Below, piece by piece: positions 54,001 through 64,000 of a DNA stretch of 64,000 nucleotides. Position numbers and translations under genes: made by a program. This DNA comes from Aplectana chamaeleonis (taxonomy: Eukaryota > Nematoda > Chromadorea > Rhabditida > Cosmocercidae). The notes under the pieces were generated by a model. It was not told where the DNA came from. It made no database searches and was given only the letters and a program-made list of their open reading frames with translations. Location of the stretch: positions 62,001 through 126,000 of the forward strand of contig JAPDOI010000880.1 of assembly GCA_029168955.1 (NCBI GenBank). The letters run 5' to 3'. Position 1 is the first letter of the stretch. Every line of letters begins with the position of its first letter.

Positions 54001-54295
54001 ACGAACACTACATGAAGAGTTGCCCTCCAAGCCGGCTCATCGCTCGGCGCAGCCGAACGAACACTACATGGAGGGTGGCCTGCGAAGCTGGCCCATCGTT
54101 CGGCGAAGCCGTACGATTACTACAAGGAAGGTAGCCGGCGAAGCCGGCTCATCGTTCGGCGAAGCCGAACGAGTATTACATGGAGAGTTGCCCGCCGAGC
54201 CGGTCCATCGTTCGGCACAGCCGAACGAATACTACGTGGAGGGTGGCCGGCGAAGCCGGCCCATCGTTCGATGCAGCCGAACGAGCACTACGTGG
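51088..54295. repeat. macrosatellite unit 4 (tail missing)
   Basis: 5' module 51,088-52,157 nearly identical to unit 3, then the longest array to 54,295. The AT-rich tail module is absent; unrelated sequence follows at GTGGAAAAAGGAGATTTC. Confidence 0.9.
52158..54295. repeat. 56-bp hairpin repeat array 4 (~38 copies)
   Basis: Longest array. After the stretch shared with array 3b it contains a second copy of a block of several units (53,730-54,060 repeats 52,780-53,110), a higher-order duplication. It ends inside a unit at 54,295. Confidence 0.94.
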
Positions 54296-54610
54296 AAAAA
54301 GGAGATTTCAAAGTGTAATAAAAATGCTGATACGGTAGCTATTCAAGGACCGTAAAAGTGCGACGCGTGAGATTACTCATAAATCTCTCGCATGCGTACG
54401 TTCCGAGCTCACGCATACTAAGGGTGTACTATATACGTAGTTAGCATTCATTAGCCAGTCATCTGCCAGAGTTCTCTCCGTGTAATTGATCTCGTCGCTC
54501 AATCAAGGGATCGATTCAGCGCATAGATATCCCAAAGTTTCTTTAAAGCTGATGCTTAGGGGTCGTTTATACTCCCGCCGATCGGCGCGGCACAGTGCAT
54601 TCCTCTAGTT
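54296..54610. other. unassigned sequence right of the macrosatellite
   Basis: No gene or repeat recognised. Confidence 0.45.
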
Positions 54611-55025
54611 GTGACAATTTTTCAAATTGGCGAAAATTTGGGCATAGTGGAGGGATGAGCTTTCGAAAAAAAAACCATCTAGATTGCGACACTTTGATTT
54701 TGTTTACAAATTTCTTTAAATCAACCCTAAATTGAACATGTTTACCATCGGATAAAATTTGGGCATAGTGAATGTATAATTTTTCAAGAAAAAAAAACCG
54801 ACCATAGATTCAAAATATTCACCATTGGGGTAGTTGGGGCATAGTGGAGGAATGATTTAAAAAAAATTATTTCAATTGTGAGAATTTTTGAAATTGGGGG
54901 AAATTTTGGCATAGTGGAAAGTTTTTTTTTCGAAAAACCCGAACATTGTGACAATTTTTAAAAACGGGGAGATTTTGGACATAGTGGAGGGACGACTTTT
55001 CGGAAAACCCACCCAAATTGTGGCT
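54611..55025. repeat. ~70-bp tandem repeat, about 5 degenerate copies
   Basis: Units share TTTGGGCATAGTGGAGGGAT followed by a TTTTCGAAAAAAACC-like run and a TTGTGACAATTTTT start. GGCATAGTG occurs near 54,651, 54,766, 54,838, 54,908 and 54,979, so most spacings are about 70 bp and one is about 115. Confidence 0.8.
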
Positions 55026-55610
55026 TATAATTGCAGTCGTAGTAGAGAACTTGAGTTTTTATAATGAAAAAAACTCCATCTTACGAAAAAAAAATCTCCC
55101 ACCCTCTTCCATCAAAGTTTTTATGATTATGTATAAAATATCTTAATGTAGGTTGAATTTTCGCACAAAGTAGCATGTTTTCATCATCAATTGTTATCGA
55201 AAATGATTTATTGATTACATACATTGTTTAAAACTTTATTGAGTTCCAACCACAAAATCACCTTAATCAACGCCCTTTTCCGCCTTTTTTAGCTTGGTTT
55301 AAAAAAAAGAAGAAACTCAAGTTAATTACAAAATTCAATCTCGAAATAGGTGGAAAAATAGAGGCTTTGAAGCATCACTATTATCAATAATTATCCACGG
55401 ATATTCACAAAACGTAAAATTTGGGATAATTAACCAATGTTCCATTTAGTTCTATTTCGAAAATTCAAGAAACCTATTAGGAACTCTAGCTAGTTCCTAA
55501 ATTTCTGCTAAACCTAAAGGTGAAGGAGCGCTAGCCTTTTTCTATTTTTCTGCGATAAAATACACGTTTCAGAGAACGGGAATTTAATCGCAAAATGTCT
55601 AGAAAAGTAC
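55026..55610. other. unassigned AT-rich sequence
   Basis: No gene recognised; AT-rich with short A runs. Confidence 0.45.
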
Positions 55611-55693
55611 AGCTTGGACGGAAACGTAGACGAAGACTAGAATAATAGTGACAGCTTGGACGGAAACGTTGACGAAGACTAGAATAATAGTGA
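55611..55693. repeat. 42-bp tandem duplication (two copies)
   Basis: AGCTTGGACGGAAACGT... unit at 55,611 and 55,653, differing at one base. It directly precedes the left end of the palindrome element. Confidence 0.9.
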
Positions 55694-55701
55694 ATATCAG
55701 T

Positions 55702-57616
55702 TACTCTGGCAATTGAGGGCGTCGACGCGACGACCAATTGCGGTGTCATCCGAATCTGCTCCAAGGCGTCGTCCCCATTAAGGTCCCGTGGGACATCCGA
55801 AACGCGATGGTAGCGCGGGAGACCCGATATTTGAAGAGCATCCCAGCGGCCATCGCGGGTGACCCCACGATTCTGAATCCGCCGTAGGCTAGTAACCTAG
55901 CCATTTCAAATCGCTGCATTTCGTGAATATTGCAGTTCATGGTGTCTGCACGGTTGCAGTCACCATGAACTGCAATATTGCTCTCCATTCACTTTAATTC
56001 TCGAGCTCAATTTGCTGCTATAAATTTGAAAAAACATAATTAATTCTTTATTGTCCACTTGAAAACGCTTTCAAATGTTCACTACAATTCGCTCATCAGC
56101 ATTACTATTATATACGAAATGAGTACATAAGCGCAAAGGTGAATATACAAGATGGTTATTATTGTGGCGGTCATTTGCTATTCCCATAATGAGACAGGAG
56201 TAAGGCTCTCAACACGTGAAATAGTAAAATTCACTAGTAGAAAAATCAAATGTATGCAGATGGAAGAAATGTACAGCTATTCACAATAATTATAAAGGAA
56301 CATTTGCTACTTATTCGCTATAATGTGTATGTATACCTATTCATACTATGGTCTTGGTCATCTTCAAAGGGCTCTCGATGTCGCTCATCACCAGCTGCGA
56401 ACGATCGCTCCTTCTTCAAAGCATATTTAAGACCAGTTATAGTTCACCGAGGCCCACCGCTCCGCTAAGTAAATTGAAAGCGAACACTATATACAAGACA
56501 TCACAAAGCAAAATCAGCACTTACATACATAAGGAGTAGCCCATCAAAAAACGTTTTTTGACTTCCTGCGTGTACGAGCACACATATTGCCTAAAAATGT
56601 TTTTTGATACGGGTATGTATTTGAAGAACAGAAGAATTTCGACATTGGTAATGTGTTGCTCAAAAAAAAGTTCATAAAATTATTACGTACGTGCTACAAA
56701 GTTATCGAGCGTTCCCGTTTCGCTGTAGGGAAATGACCACATCTTACTCTTAGATGCATAGCTTTGAAAATCACAGGCACATCACCTACTGAAACTAGTA
56801 AAGTTGAGTTCAAACACACAACTGGTATTGTTACTTGAATTTAGCGTGCTTTACAGTTTTTCTCCTTCCTATAAGGTGCTAAAGTTTGAAATTACAAAAA
56901 CTATGCTTATTCATCATGAAAACCGCACTGATTTATGTCACCGAACAATTTTGTGGCATGTTCAGACCAGTTCTGGTTTAAATTAGGCGAGAAAAGGATA
57001 TGACTGTGGATAAGGTGGATGAACCAATTCTTGTTGGGGTAGTTTTAGCTCTATGTGTGGAGGCATCGTTCCCATTGGCGAAGGGTCACAGGATTACCCA
57101 CTGTTATACAGCGACACATCGCATCAAGGTAGGGTCAGTGAAGGATCGTTAAAAATATTGAGTGCACTTTTTTGTCTTTCTGTTTTTCATATGTTTTTCA
57201 AAACAAAACTCTAAACTTAACCTCCGAATAGAATTAGAACTGTTCTGTAGACAGAGCGATGAATCTGAATGCATCTGTGAGGAGCACGCCGAATACCTTA
57301 AATCAAGCAATACTGTATAGGATAGAAACCGCGGGAAATCACAGACGATAGTATGAGGGGAAATCAGGAGATAAATGAATACAATATCCAATGCGACGGT
57401 GTAGAGATTGTGTGGAACAGCAACTGTTCAGAAGGCTTTTTTGCTGTCTTGTTAAAAACATTGTGTGCAGGAGCAAACTGCACAACCAACGCGACGCCAC
57501 TATTTTTGCCCCCGCGCGTCGCCCGATTCGAGTTTTGGCCAGAAAATCGGATCGGGGTAGACGCGCGCTATAATCAATGCACCCAATGCACCCAAATTTC
57601 TGGCGTTGCCAGAGTA
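55702..57616. mobile_element. 1.9-kb TA-flanked element, left arm of giant palindrome
   Basis: Left end TACTCTGGCAATTGAGGGCG, right end TTGCCAGAGTA, so terminal repeats are CTCTGGCAA next to TA. No long coding frame. It includes a stable hairpin at 55,926-55,979. Its inverted twin follows after a 29-bp spacer (57,618-57,646). Confidence 0.75.
55926..55979. repeat. 24-bp-stem hairpin (pre-miRNA-like shape)
   Basis: AATATTGCAGTTCATGGTG pairs perfectly with CACCATGAACTGCAATATT (19 bp). Past a single T-T mismatch the stem continues with CTGCA/TGCAG closed by a CGGT loop. The inverted twin copy near 60,385-60,435 keeps the stem and changes only the loop and outer bases. Transcription is unknown. 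Confidence 0.85.
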
Positions 57617-58815
57617 GAAACGTTGCCCGTCCTTTAAGATTCAAACCTACTCTGGCAATTGAGGGCGTCGACGCGCCAGAAATTTGCGTGCATTGGGTGC
57701 ATTGATTTTAGCGCGCGTCTACCCCACTCCGATTTTCTGGCCAAAGCTCGAATCGGGCGGCGCGCGGGAGCAAAAATAGTGGCGTCGCGTTGGTTGTGCA
57801 GTGTGTTCCTGCACACAGTGTTTTTAACAAGACAGCAAAAAAGCCTTCTGAACAGTTGCTGTTCCACACAATCTCTACACCGTTGCATTGGATATTGTAT
57901 TCATTTATCTTCTGTTTTCCCCTCATACTATCGTCTGTGATTTCCCTCGGTTTCTATCCTATACAGTATTGCTTGATTTAAGGTATTCGGCGTGCTCCTC
58001 ACAGATGCATTCAGATTCATAGCTCTGTCTACAGAACAGTTCTAATTCTATTCAGAGGTTAAGTTTAGTGTTTTATTTTGAAAAAAATATGAAAAACAGA
58101 AAGACAAAAAAGTGAACTCAATATGTTCAACGATCCTTCGCTGACCCCACCTTGATGCGATGTGTCGCCGTATTACCTTTGGGTAATCCTGTGACCCTTT
58201 GCCAATGGGAACGATGCCTCCACACATAGAGCTAAAACTACCCCAACAAGAATTGGTTCATCCACCTTATCCACCGTCAAATCCTTTTCTCGTCTAATTT
58301 AACCCAGAACTGGTCCGAACATGCCACAAAATTGTTTGGTGACATAAATCAGTGCGGTTTTCATGATGAATAAGTATAGTTCTTGTAATTTCAAACTTTA
58401 GCACCTTATAGGAAGGGGAAAAACTGTAAAGCACGCTAAATTCAAGTAACAATACCAGTTGTGTGTTTTAACTCAACTTTACTACTTTCAGTAGGTGATG
58501 TGCCTGTAATTTTCAAAGCTATGCATCTAAGGGTAAGATGTGACCATTTCCCTACAGCGAAACGGAAACGATCGATAACTTTATAGCACGTACGTAATAA
58601 TTTTATGAACTTTTTTTTGAGTAACACATTACCAATGTTGGAATTCTTCTGTTCTTCAAATACATACCCGTATCAAAAAAACATTTTTAGGCAATATGTG
58701 TGCTCGTACACGCAGGAAGTCAAAAAACGTTTTTTGATGGGCTACTCCTTATGTATGTAAGTGCTGATCTTGCTTTGTGATGTCTTGTATATAGTGTTCG
58801 CTTTCAATTTACTTA

Positions 58816-59892
58816 CAGTACCGGGAGCGATTGTACCACAAACACAAAGATGGCCAAGCCTTGTCCAGCTTCTGATGGATTGTAAGTGAGGCAAATACTC
58901 ACGACATCGGCGTTTCCATTTTTGACTTACTTGACGTAATCGGTTGGCTTTCGCCTGACGCGGTCATTCCGCATCTTCACCGAGGTGTGCCGTCCTAGTA
59001 GTCAGCCGTGTCCATTTTTCACGGTCTTCAGCCGCAATTTGAACACATTCCATCCAGCTGTCACTATTCCATTTCCTGCGAAACGAAACATCGCGCCTGA
59101 ACTGTCTTTCGATGCCGAGTGACTTCAAATCCTCTTTAACCACATCCGTCCAGAACTTTCGCCTACGCCCAGTTTCCTATCGTCAGCGTTACCGCAGTAG
59201 ATGGTGTACTCTCCGACGCTGATGACGGGTCTATCCTTGAGGCGGGTTTCCTGCAAAGCAGCAAACGGTGCATGGAAATAGCTCAGAAGTCTGGATAGCG
59301 CAGTTTTTTGGATTTCACTCGACAGCGATCGACAGTTCAGGGTGGCGAAACTGTGGCTTGTGACCAAAGACTCCATGAACTCCTTAGGTACGGATCCTAA
59401 GGTGTTTGAACCAGAGACCTTGGTGTGCCGGACGGCGACACCTTTATGCAATGTGCGGGATACTTTCGCGATTTAGTTGTGCACGCTATATCGCTCGAAC
59501 GTTCCCTGTGTGCACTCAAACGTCTGCTGGGTTCAGTAGAAGCAGCGGCACCAACGAGCAGGTACCAACAGACTTGTATACACGCCCCCCCCCCCCCTTC
59601 CATTTTTATTCTTATCAAATACGTGTTCAATCACTCAGGTAATGGTGTGATTGTTTTTGTATTTTTTCCATTTGTCGCCATTCCTTCCTCCGTTTCCATG
59701 GCACGCGATTCCTATTTTTTTTACTGTGAACCGTAATTCTGTTAATAAAAATGCTGGTTGCTAATATTCCCATAGAAACTCGTTGTGACATCCATTCCCT
59801 ATTTATTAATTCTGATGAATGTAACGATATTGAGACCTAAGAAGGTATATAAGTGATTTCTGGTGAGCCCTCAATTTCGATTGTCATCATCA
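58816..59892. mobile_element. 1.08-kb insertion in the palindrome's right arm
   Basis: The arm sequence CAATTTACTTA|GCGGAGCGG is split here, while the left arm keeps it intact at about 56,453-56,472. The insert holds a deleted RTE copy plus unassigned flanks (58,816-58,921 and about 59,584-59,892). No target duplication seen. Confidence 0.78.
58922..59583 (-). pseudogene. RTE copy with large internal deletion
   Basis: Minus strand. The 5' end of the RTE (GTGTATACAAGTCTG, preceded by a 13-base G tract) and the endonuclease start (ESLVTSHSFATLNCRSLSSE, LQETRLKDRPVISV) jump at about 59,171 directly to the C-terminal and 3' region. About 2.6 kb of the element is missing and both ends are kept. 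The result is a short, non-autonomous-looking derivative. Confidence 0.88.
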
Positions 59893-60604
59893 GCGGAGCG
59901 GTGGGCCTCGGTGAACTATAACTGGTCTTAAATATGCTTTGATGAAGGAGCGATCGTTCGCAGCTGGTGATGAGCGACATCGAGAGCCCTTTAATGATGA
60001 CCAAGACCATAGTATGAGTAGGTATACATACACATTATAGCGAATAAGTAGCAAATGTTCCTTTATAATTATTGTGAATAGCTGTACATTTCTTCCATCT
60101 GCATACATTTGATTTTCCTACTAGTGAATTTTACTATTTCATGTTATGAGAGCCTTACTCCTGTCTCATTATCATGGGAATAGCAAATGACCCCCACAAT
60201 AATAACCATTATGTATATTCACCTCTGCGCTTATGTACTCATTTCGTATATAATAATAATTCTGATGAGCGAATTGTAGTGAACATTTGAAAGCGTTTTC
60301 AAGTGGACAGTAAAGAATTATTTGTTTTTTTTAAATTTATTGCAGCAAATTGAGCTGGAGAATTAAAGTGAATGGAGAGCAATCTTGCAGTTCATGGTGA
60401 CTGCACCCGTGCAGACACCATGAACTGCAATATTGCAATATTGACGAAATGCACCAATTTGAAATGGCTAGGCTACTAGCCTACGGCGGATCAGAATCGT
60501 GGGGTCACCCGCGATTGCCTCTGGGATGCTCCGCAAATATCGGGTCTCCCGCGCTACCATCGCGTTTTGGATGTCCCGCGGGACCTTAATGGGGACGACG
60601 CCTT

Positions 60605-61764
60605 GCTCAGTCAATTTTCGGTAGTCAGGGCGTTAAGCACCCCGGTGAGGAAAACCCGCACTCTTAACGGCATCGTCAGGTACGCGGTAACCGCCATGAC
60701 CCCACGAAGAGACGCGCAAATGACGTCATCGTGCACACGGGGCGGCCCTCCCAAGCAAACACGACCCCTGAATATGCCAGCGGTTCCTTCCTTGATTAGT
60801 GCTGCTTTGCAATTAAACCTAAGGCACTTTCGCAGAACATCTGCTCAGAAATCTAGAACAGAATTCAGTTTTACAGGTCGGTTCTCCATCGCAAGCCATA
60901 GAAACAGTACTTTCAATGCTGTATGAAGTTAGAGTATGGGCAGAGTTGTTAGCGTGAGCTGCTGAATTTAATATTGTTTAACAAGTTCAAAAACCGTTTA
61001 GATTGCACTTTTTTAGAATTATTTCCTTCCCATGAATTTTTTCGTAGAAGTCAGGCACAATTCAAAAGCGTTAAGTACCTCACTCTGTACAGTGAGTTAC
61101 AGTTAGGTAGATGGTGCTCTTCCGGAGTAGACGACCCACTAAACAATACAATGAAATTAGCAATTTTTTGGCCTCGATTGACCACTCGGTTGATCATATC
61201 AAACAGTTCGGTGTGTCTGAGAATTCTAAATCACTCGACGGCTCTATTGGGATGCACTTTTCAGATGAAATTTCCCTAATGGGTCGTCTATTCCAGAAGA
61301 ACACATAAATACCAAGTCGATGGCTCGTGTCAAACACGGTTGCGTACATAGAGAAGAAAATTTGAGAAAAGGAGCAGACGGCTATCGAAAGTAACAGTCA
61401 TAGAATCAAATCTGACAAAATTGGCGTGATCAAAATCTCAGATTCACATAGCGCGAGGCCGGGCCGTGATTTATTGCCCCAGCGTGGCGCCGTTCAACTA
61501 TTTCAGCAGGTCTCGCGTGGAACACGATGTCTCGCGAAGATTCCGCGGGGGAGCAGTCGCTGGCCTCGCGCTGAAGTATCCTCCGCGCACTAATCGCGCC
61601 CCAGCCTCGCGCTAAAGGCCGAAAATGCCCCAGCGCGGCGCTGTCCGAATGTCAGAGTAGTATCGCGGAGGGTAACTCGTCCGCGACCTAGCCGTGCGAC
61701 GCCGCGTCGCGACGGGGTCAAGCTGCGGCGATACAAGCGGGCGTCCCCCGGCCACGTCAGAGCT
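60605..61764. other. unassigned sequence
   Basis: No gene recognised. 60,605-60,930 has an open plus frame without known motifs. 61,430-61,745 is GC-rich with repeated CCTCGCG/GCGCGAGG and GCCCCAGCG words in both orientations, possibly an old repeat. Confidence 0.4.
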
Positions 61765-64000
61765 TCTTCTCATAGGCGTAGAAAGGCAGCCACATCACCC
61801 GGCTTTTTCCATATATCCATAACTGTTAGAGAGGTTGGCCTTGCTGGACATGAAAATAAATGAAATGAATAGTGTCCTGTATTATGGCAGTCAGGACATT
61901 CGTCGGGGATCGACGAATCGATTCTATGGACGAAGGCCTTGAGGTAGGAGGAGTGTCCACAACGTAGAACCGCCAGAATGACGCGTGTACGTCTAGCTAG
62001 GTCCATTTCGCTGCTATCGATCTTGGAGGGCACGTCGTCAAGAATAGGATTTGGAGAAGCATTGGAGAGGTATTCAGTGACAAAACTGGTGTGCTCCATT
62101 TGCAGCAGTCTGACGCGATTGAGCTCCGACGTCGCCCAACGTGGGCGCCCCAAGACAGAGACTGCAGCATGCGGCGGCCTGCGAATGTGCCGGAAGTGGG
62201 GATCAGATGATTGCAGGGGTGAGTTAGGATGTATGGCATTCCTGACTATGCCGACATGGAACTGTTGCGACCGCAGTTGACAGTGCTGCTTTACAGGAAG
62301 TAGCGAACATTCTTGATGTACGTGAGATACAGGTGTGGATCTAGGGCATCCACTGATCACGCGTAGAGCAGAATTCTGTTCACGCTGAAGCTTGCCTCAA
62401 GAGGCTATCGACAAGTGTCTTGACCATATTGGGGCTGCTTACTCTGAAACTGGCTGTATCATAGCCTTGTATGTGGTTCGCAAGATTCCCTTTGAGCTAC
62501 CCCACGTGGTACCTGCCAGAGCACGAAGAATTATGTACCGCGTGTTGGCTGCAGCGGCTCGAGTACGTGTGTTTTCATGAAAACGCAATGAAGGGTCCAG
62601 GAACACACCAAGTAGACGAGGGTGTTCAGGTAAGGGCAGCAGATTTCCTTCTCAAAGAACCTTGGGATGCAGCTTGTGTTCAGCAGTTGCCGTAGTGCAC
62701 AAAGTAACGCTGGACTTGGTTGGGGAGACCCTTAGCTGCTTCGATCCCAGGAACTTAGCCAGATTGACGAGGTATTTATTCATCTCAGCAGTGGCTCGAT
62801 TGATTACAGGGTCAGTAAAATGATAGTGATGTCATCCGCATAGAGACATAAATGGATGTTAGGCGACGGCTTCGGTATATCAGACAGATATGGAGAGAAT
62901 AGGCTGGGAGATAAGACTCCACCTTGAGGGACGCCTGCCTTCAGGGGAACTGACTCCGACAAGTGTCCATCAAACTTCACACGAATGGAACGATTCTTGA
63001 AAAAGTTGTCGGTCCATCTTTTGCACCAGTCAGGGATAGTCGAGTCCAGGATCGATTCAGACAGCAACGAAGTACTGACATTATCGAAGGCAGCGGTTAA
63101 GTCAACAGCCACGACTAGGCTTCTGCCAGCTGGAGGTTTTATGTTGAAACCAACAATTATGTGCTTCGAGATTGACGTGAGTGCCGTGATGGTGGAGTGA
63201 GCCTTCTTAAACCATGTTGCTGCACGTTATGTCGTAGTGCTTCTTGGAGATGCGGGTTAATGAATTTCTCCTCTAACTTGGCGATAGGGGACAAAAGGGA
63301 GATGGGACGATGCGAAGTTGCCTTGTCTTCTGGATTACCAGGCTTCAGGATCGGCAGGACGATTGCTTGCTTCCGCCTAGCTGGAGTCACTCCGGTGCTG
63401 AATGATGAGTAGACGAGATCGCAGAGTAATTCAAGGAACTCTTCCGGCAAGTGCTCTAGAGGGACGGTTGACATGCCGTTAGGTCCCTCAGCTCTCGGGT
63501 TCTTCATAGACTTGATGATTGAAGACATGGCAGAGGCAGTTATAGCGGGTACATCATGTCGACTGAGCTTCCTTATAGACCGGAGAGTGCGTCTGTTAGT
63601 ACGATCACGACGGGACGACGTAGAGGCAAAGGGTTTCCCAAGACGACATGCAGCCTTAAAGCCGGACTCGAATTTCCCCGAAGGGAACTCCAGCGTGTTT
63701 CGATCCGCTGTCAGTCTCTTTCCAGATAACCGCTTAAGAATGCTACAGGTCTTTTTGGCATCAGTGGTGAAATTCAGGGACTCTGAACTCCATCCACTGC
63801 TTCTGGTTGTAATCCTTAAGTCGCTTGGTAATCTCATCAGACAGTTGTTGAAAACTGGGATCTGCAGGATCAGCCCGACGCTTCTCATCCCGTACTTCGA
63901 TCAACTCCAGAACTTCTTTAGGTTTAGGAACGTTTGGGTGAAACGTTCTTACACGCCCTTTAGGGATTGCGATTCTGGAAGTAGTGCGTATGGCATCAAC
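61765..64000 (-). pseudogene. LINE-B: RT and C-terminal domain, runs off the window
   Basis: Minus-strand non-LTR retrotransposon related to but distinct from LINE-A. From the window edge: linker, LKRLSGKR, then RT (GPNGMSTVPLEHL, LPILKPG, HRPISLLSPIAKLEEKF, AVDLTAAFDNVST, GVPQGGVLSPSLFSPYLSD, catalytic LYADDITIILL). A degraded stretch follows (62,390-62,800), then the C-terminal domain with CPDCHNTGHYSFHLFSCP and DIWKKPGDVAAFLRL. Several frame breaks (near 63,200, 62,800 and 62,400). No 5' end visible. A fragment of the same family lies at 15.5-16.1 kb. Confidence 0.85.

Larger units (their letters stand above)
57647..60604. mobile_element. inverted copy of the 1.9-kb element, right arm of giant palindrome
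   Basis: Begins CTACTCTGGCAATTGAGGGC and reads as the reverse complement of 55,763-57,600. It is interrupted at 58,816-59,892 by 1,077 bp of foreign sequence, then continues to 60,604 (GACGACGCCTT). Its outer terminal repeat is missing, so it is truncated there. Confidence 0.8.

Noticed and set aside
41646..54295. CRISPR array
   Set aside because: Units are contiguous 56-mers with no unique spacers, in a clearly eukaryotic context.
41646..54295. Helitron with internal minisatellite
   Set aside because: No TC start, no CTRR end with adjacent hairpin, and no Rep/helicase remnant was seen.
43801..54355. Many 150-260 residue ORFs in the satellite region as protein-coding genes
   Set aside because: They follow the 56-bp period through all three frames or read through homopurine/CpG-rich modules, and most begin with TTG/GTG or mid-repeat ATG. 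They are better explained by the repeat.
57339..57940. Paired cysteine-rich ORFs at the palindrome centre as a gene pair
   Set aside because: The same short frames appear in both arms simply because the arms are inverted copies; no start context, domain or splice signal supports them.

Overview
This is a repeat-dominated stretch of an animal nuclear genome. It is most likely from a nematode, possibly a strongylid or hookworm-like species. The reasons are a mariner transposase tail, an RTE-clade retrotransposon and a PHD-endonuclease-RT LINE family, all of types common in such genomes, together with a 45-bp intron and TTTTCAG-like splice acceptors. Nothing here looks prokaryotic. The species call is inference. 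I see no intact host gene; the only host-like coding signal is a few short exons near 24.2-24.4 kb and 29.4 kb.

Layout. 0-0.5 kb: 3' end of a mariner. 0.84-9.25 kb: LINE-A debris (a reverse fragment carrying a TA-flanked MITE, then a forward copy A1 split by a full-length RTE, an inverted 5'-truncated RTE and three (TA)n tracts). 9.9-10.75 kb: Mutator-like foldback element with a 9-bp target duplication, itself hit twice by a ~130-bp near-perfect palindrome with 5-bp duplications. 11.0 kb: hAT MITE. 13.7-18.3 kb: reverse LINE-A copy A2 split by a 2.1-kb hAT-like element and by a TTCGAA-rich element. 18.9-20.9 kb: hAT element with TTGCCG subterminal repeats. 21.7-22.2 kb: 21-bp minisatellite. 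22.2-23.2 kb: foldback element. 23.5-23.9 kb: another hAT MITE. 25.1-28.5 kb: three TTAA-bounded MITEs side by side, the middle one split by a further nested element. 33.1-40.0 kb: LINE-A copy A4 with copy A5 nested inside it in reverse. 40.7-54.3 kb: a four-unit macrosatellite whose units carry growing arrays of a 56-bp hairpin repeat. 55.7-60.6 kb: giant palindrome of two inverted 1.9-kb elements, the right arm interrupted by 1.08 kb containing an internally deleted RTE. 61.8-64.0 kb: reverse LINE-B running off the window.

How it fits together. The window is a nested insertion record. LINE-A supplied several targets, later hit by RTE, hAT, TA-MITE and LINE-A itself; duplicated flanks or paralogous empty sites date many events relative to each other. 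Every autonomous-type ORF seen carries frameshifts or stops, or is cut by the window edge. The most unusual features are: (1) the 56-bp array, in which each unit encodes two short hairpins and the consensus hairpins contain the GCGAAGC core known for exceptional DNA mini-hairpin stability; (2) a 2A-like motif retained upstream of the PHD finger in LINE-A; and (3) the stacked perfect palindromes at 9.9-10.7 kb.
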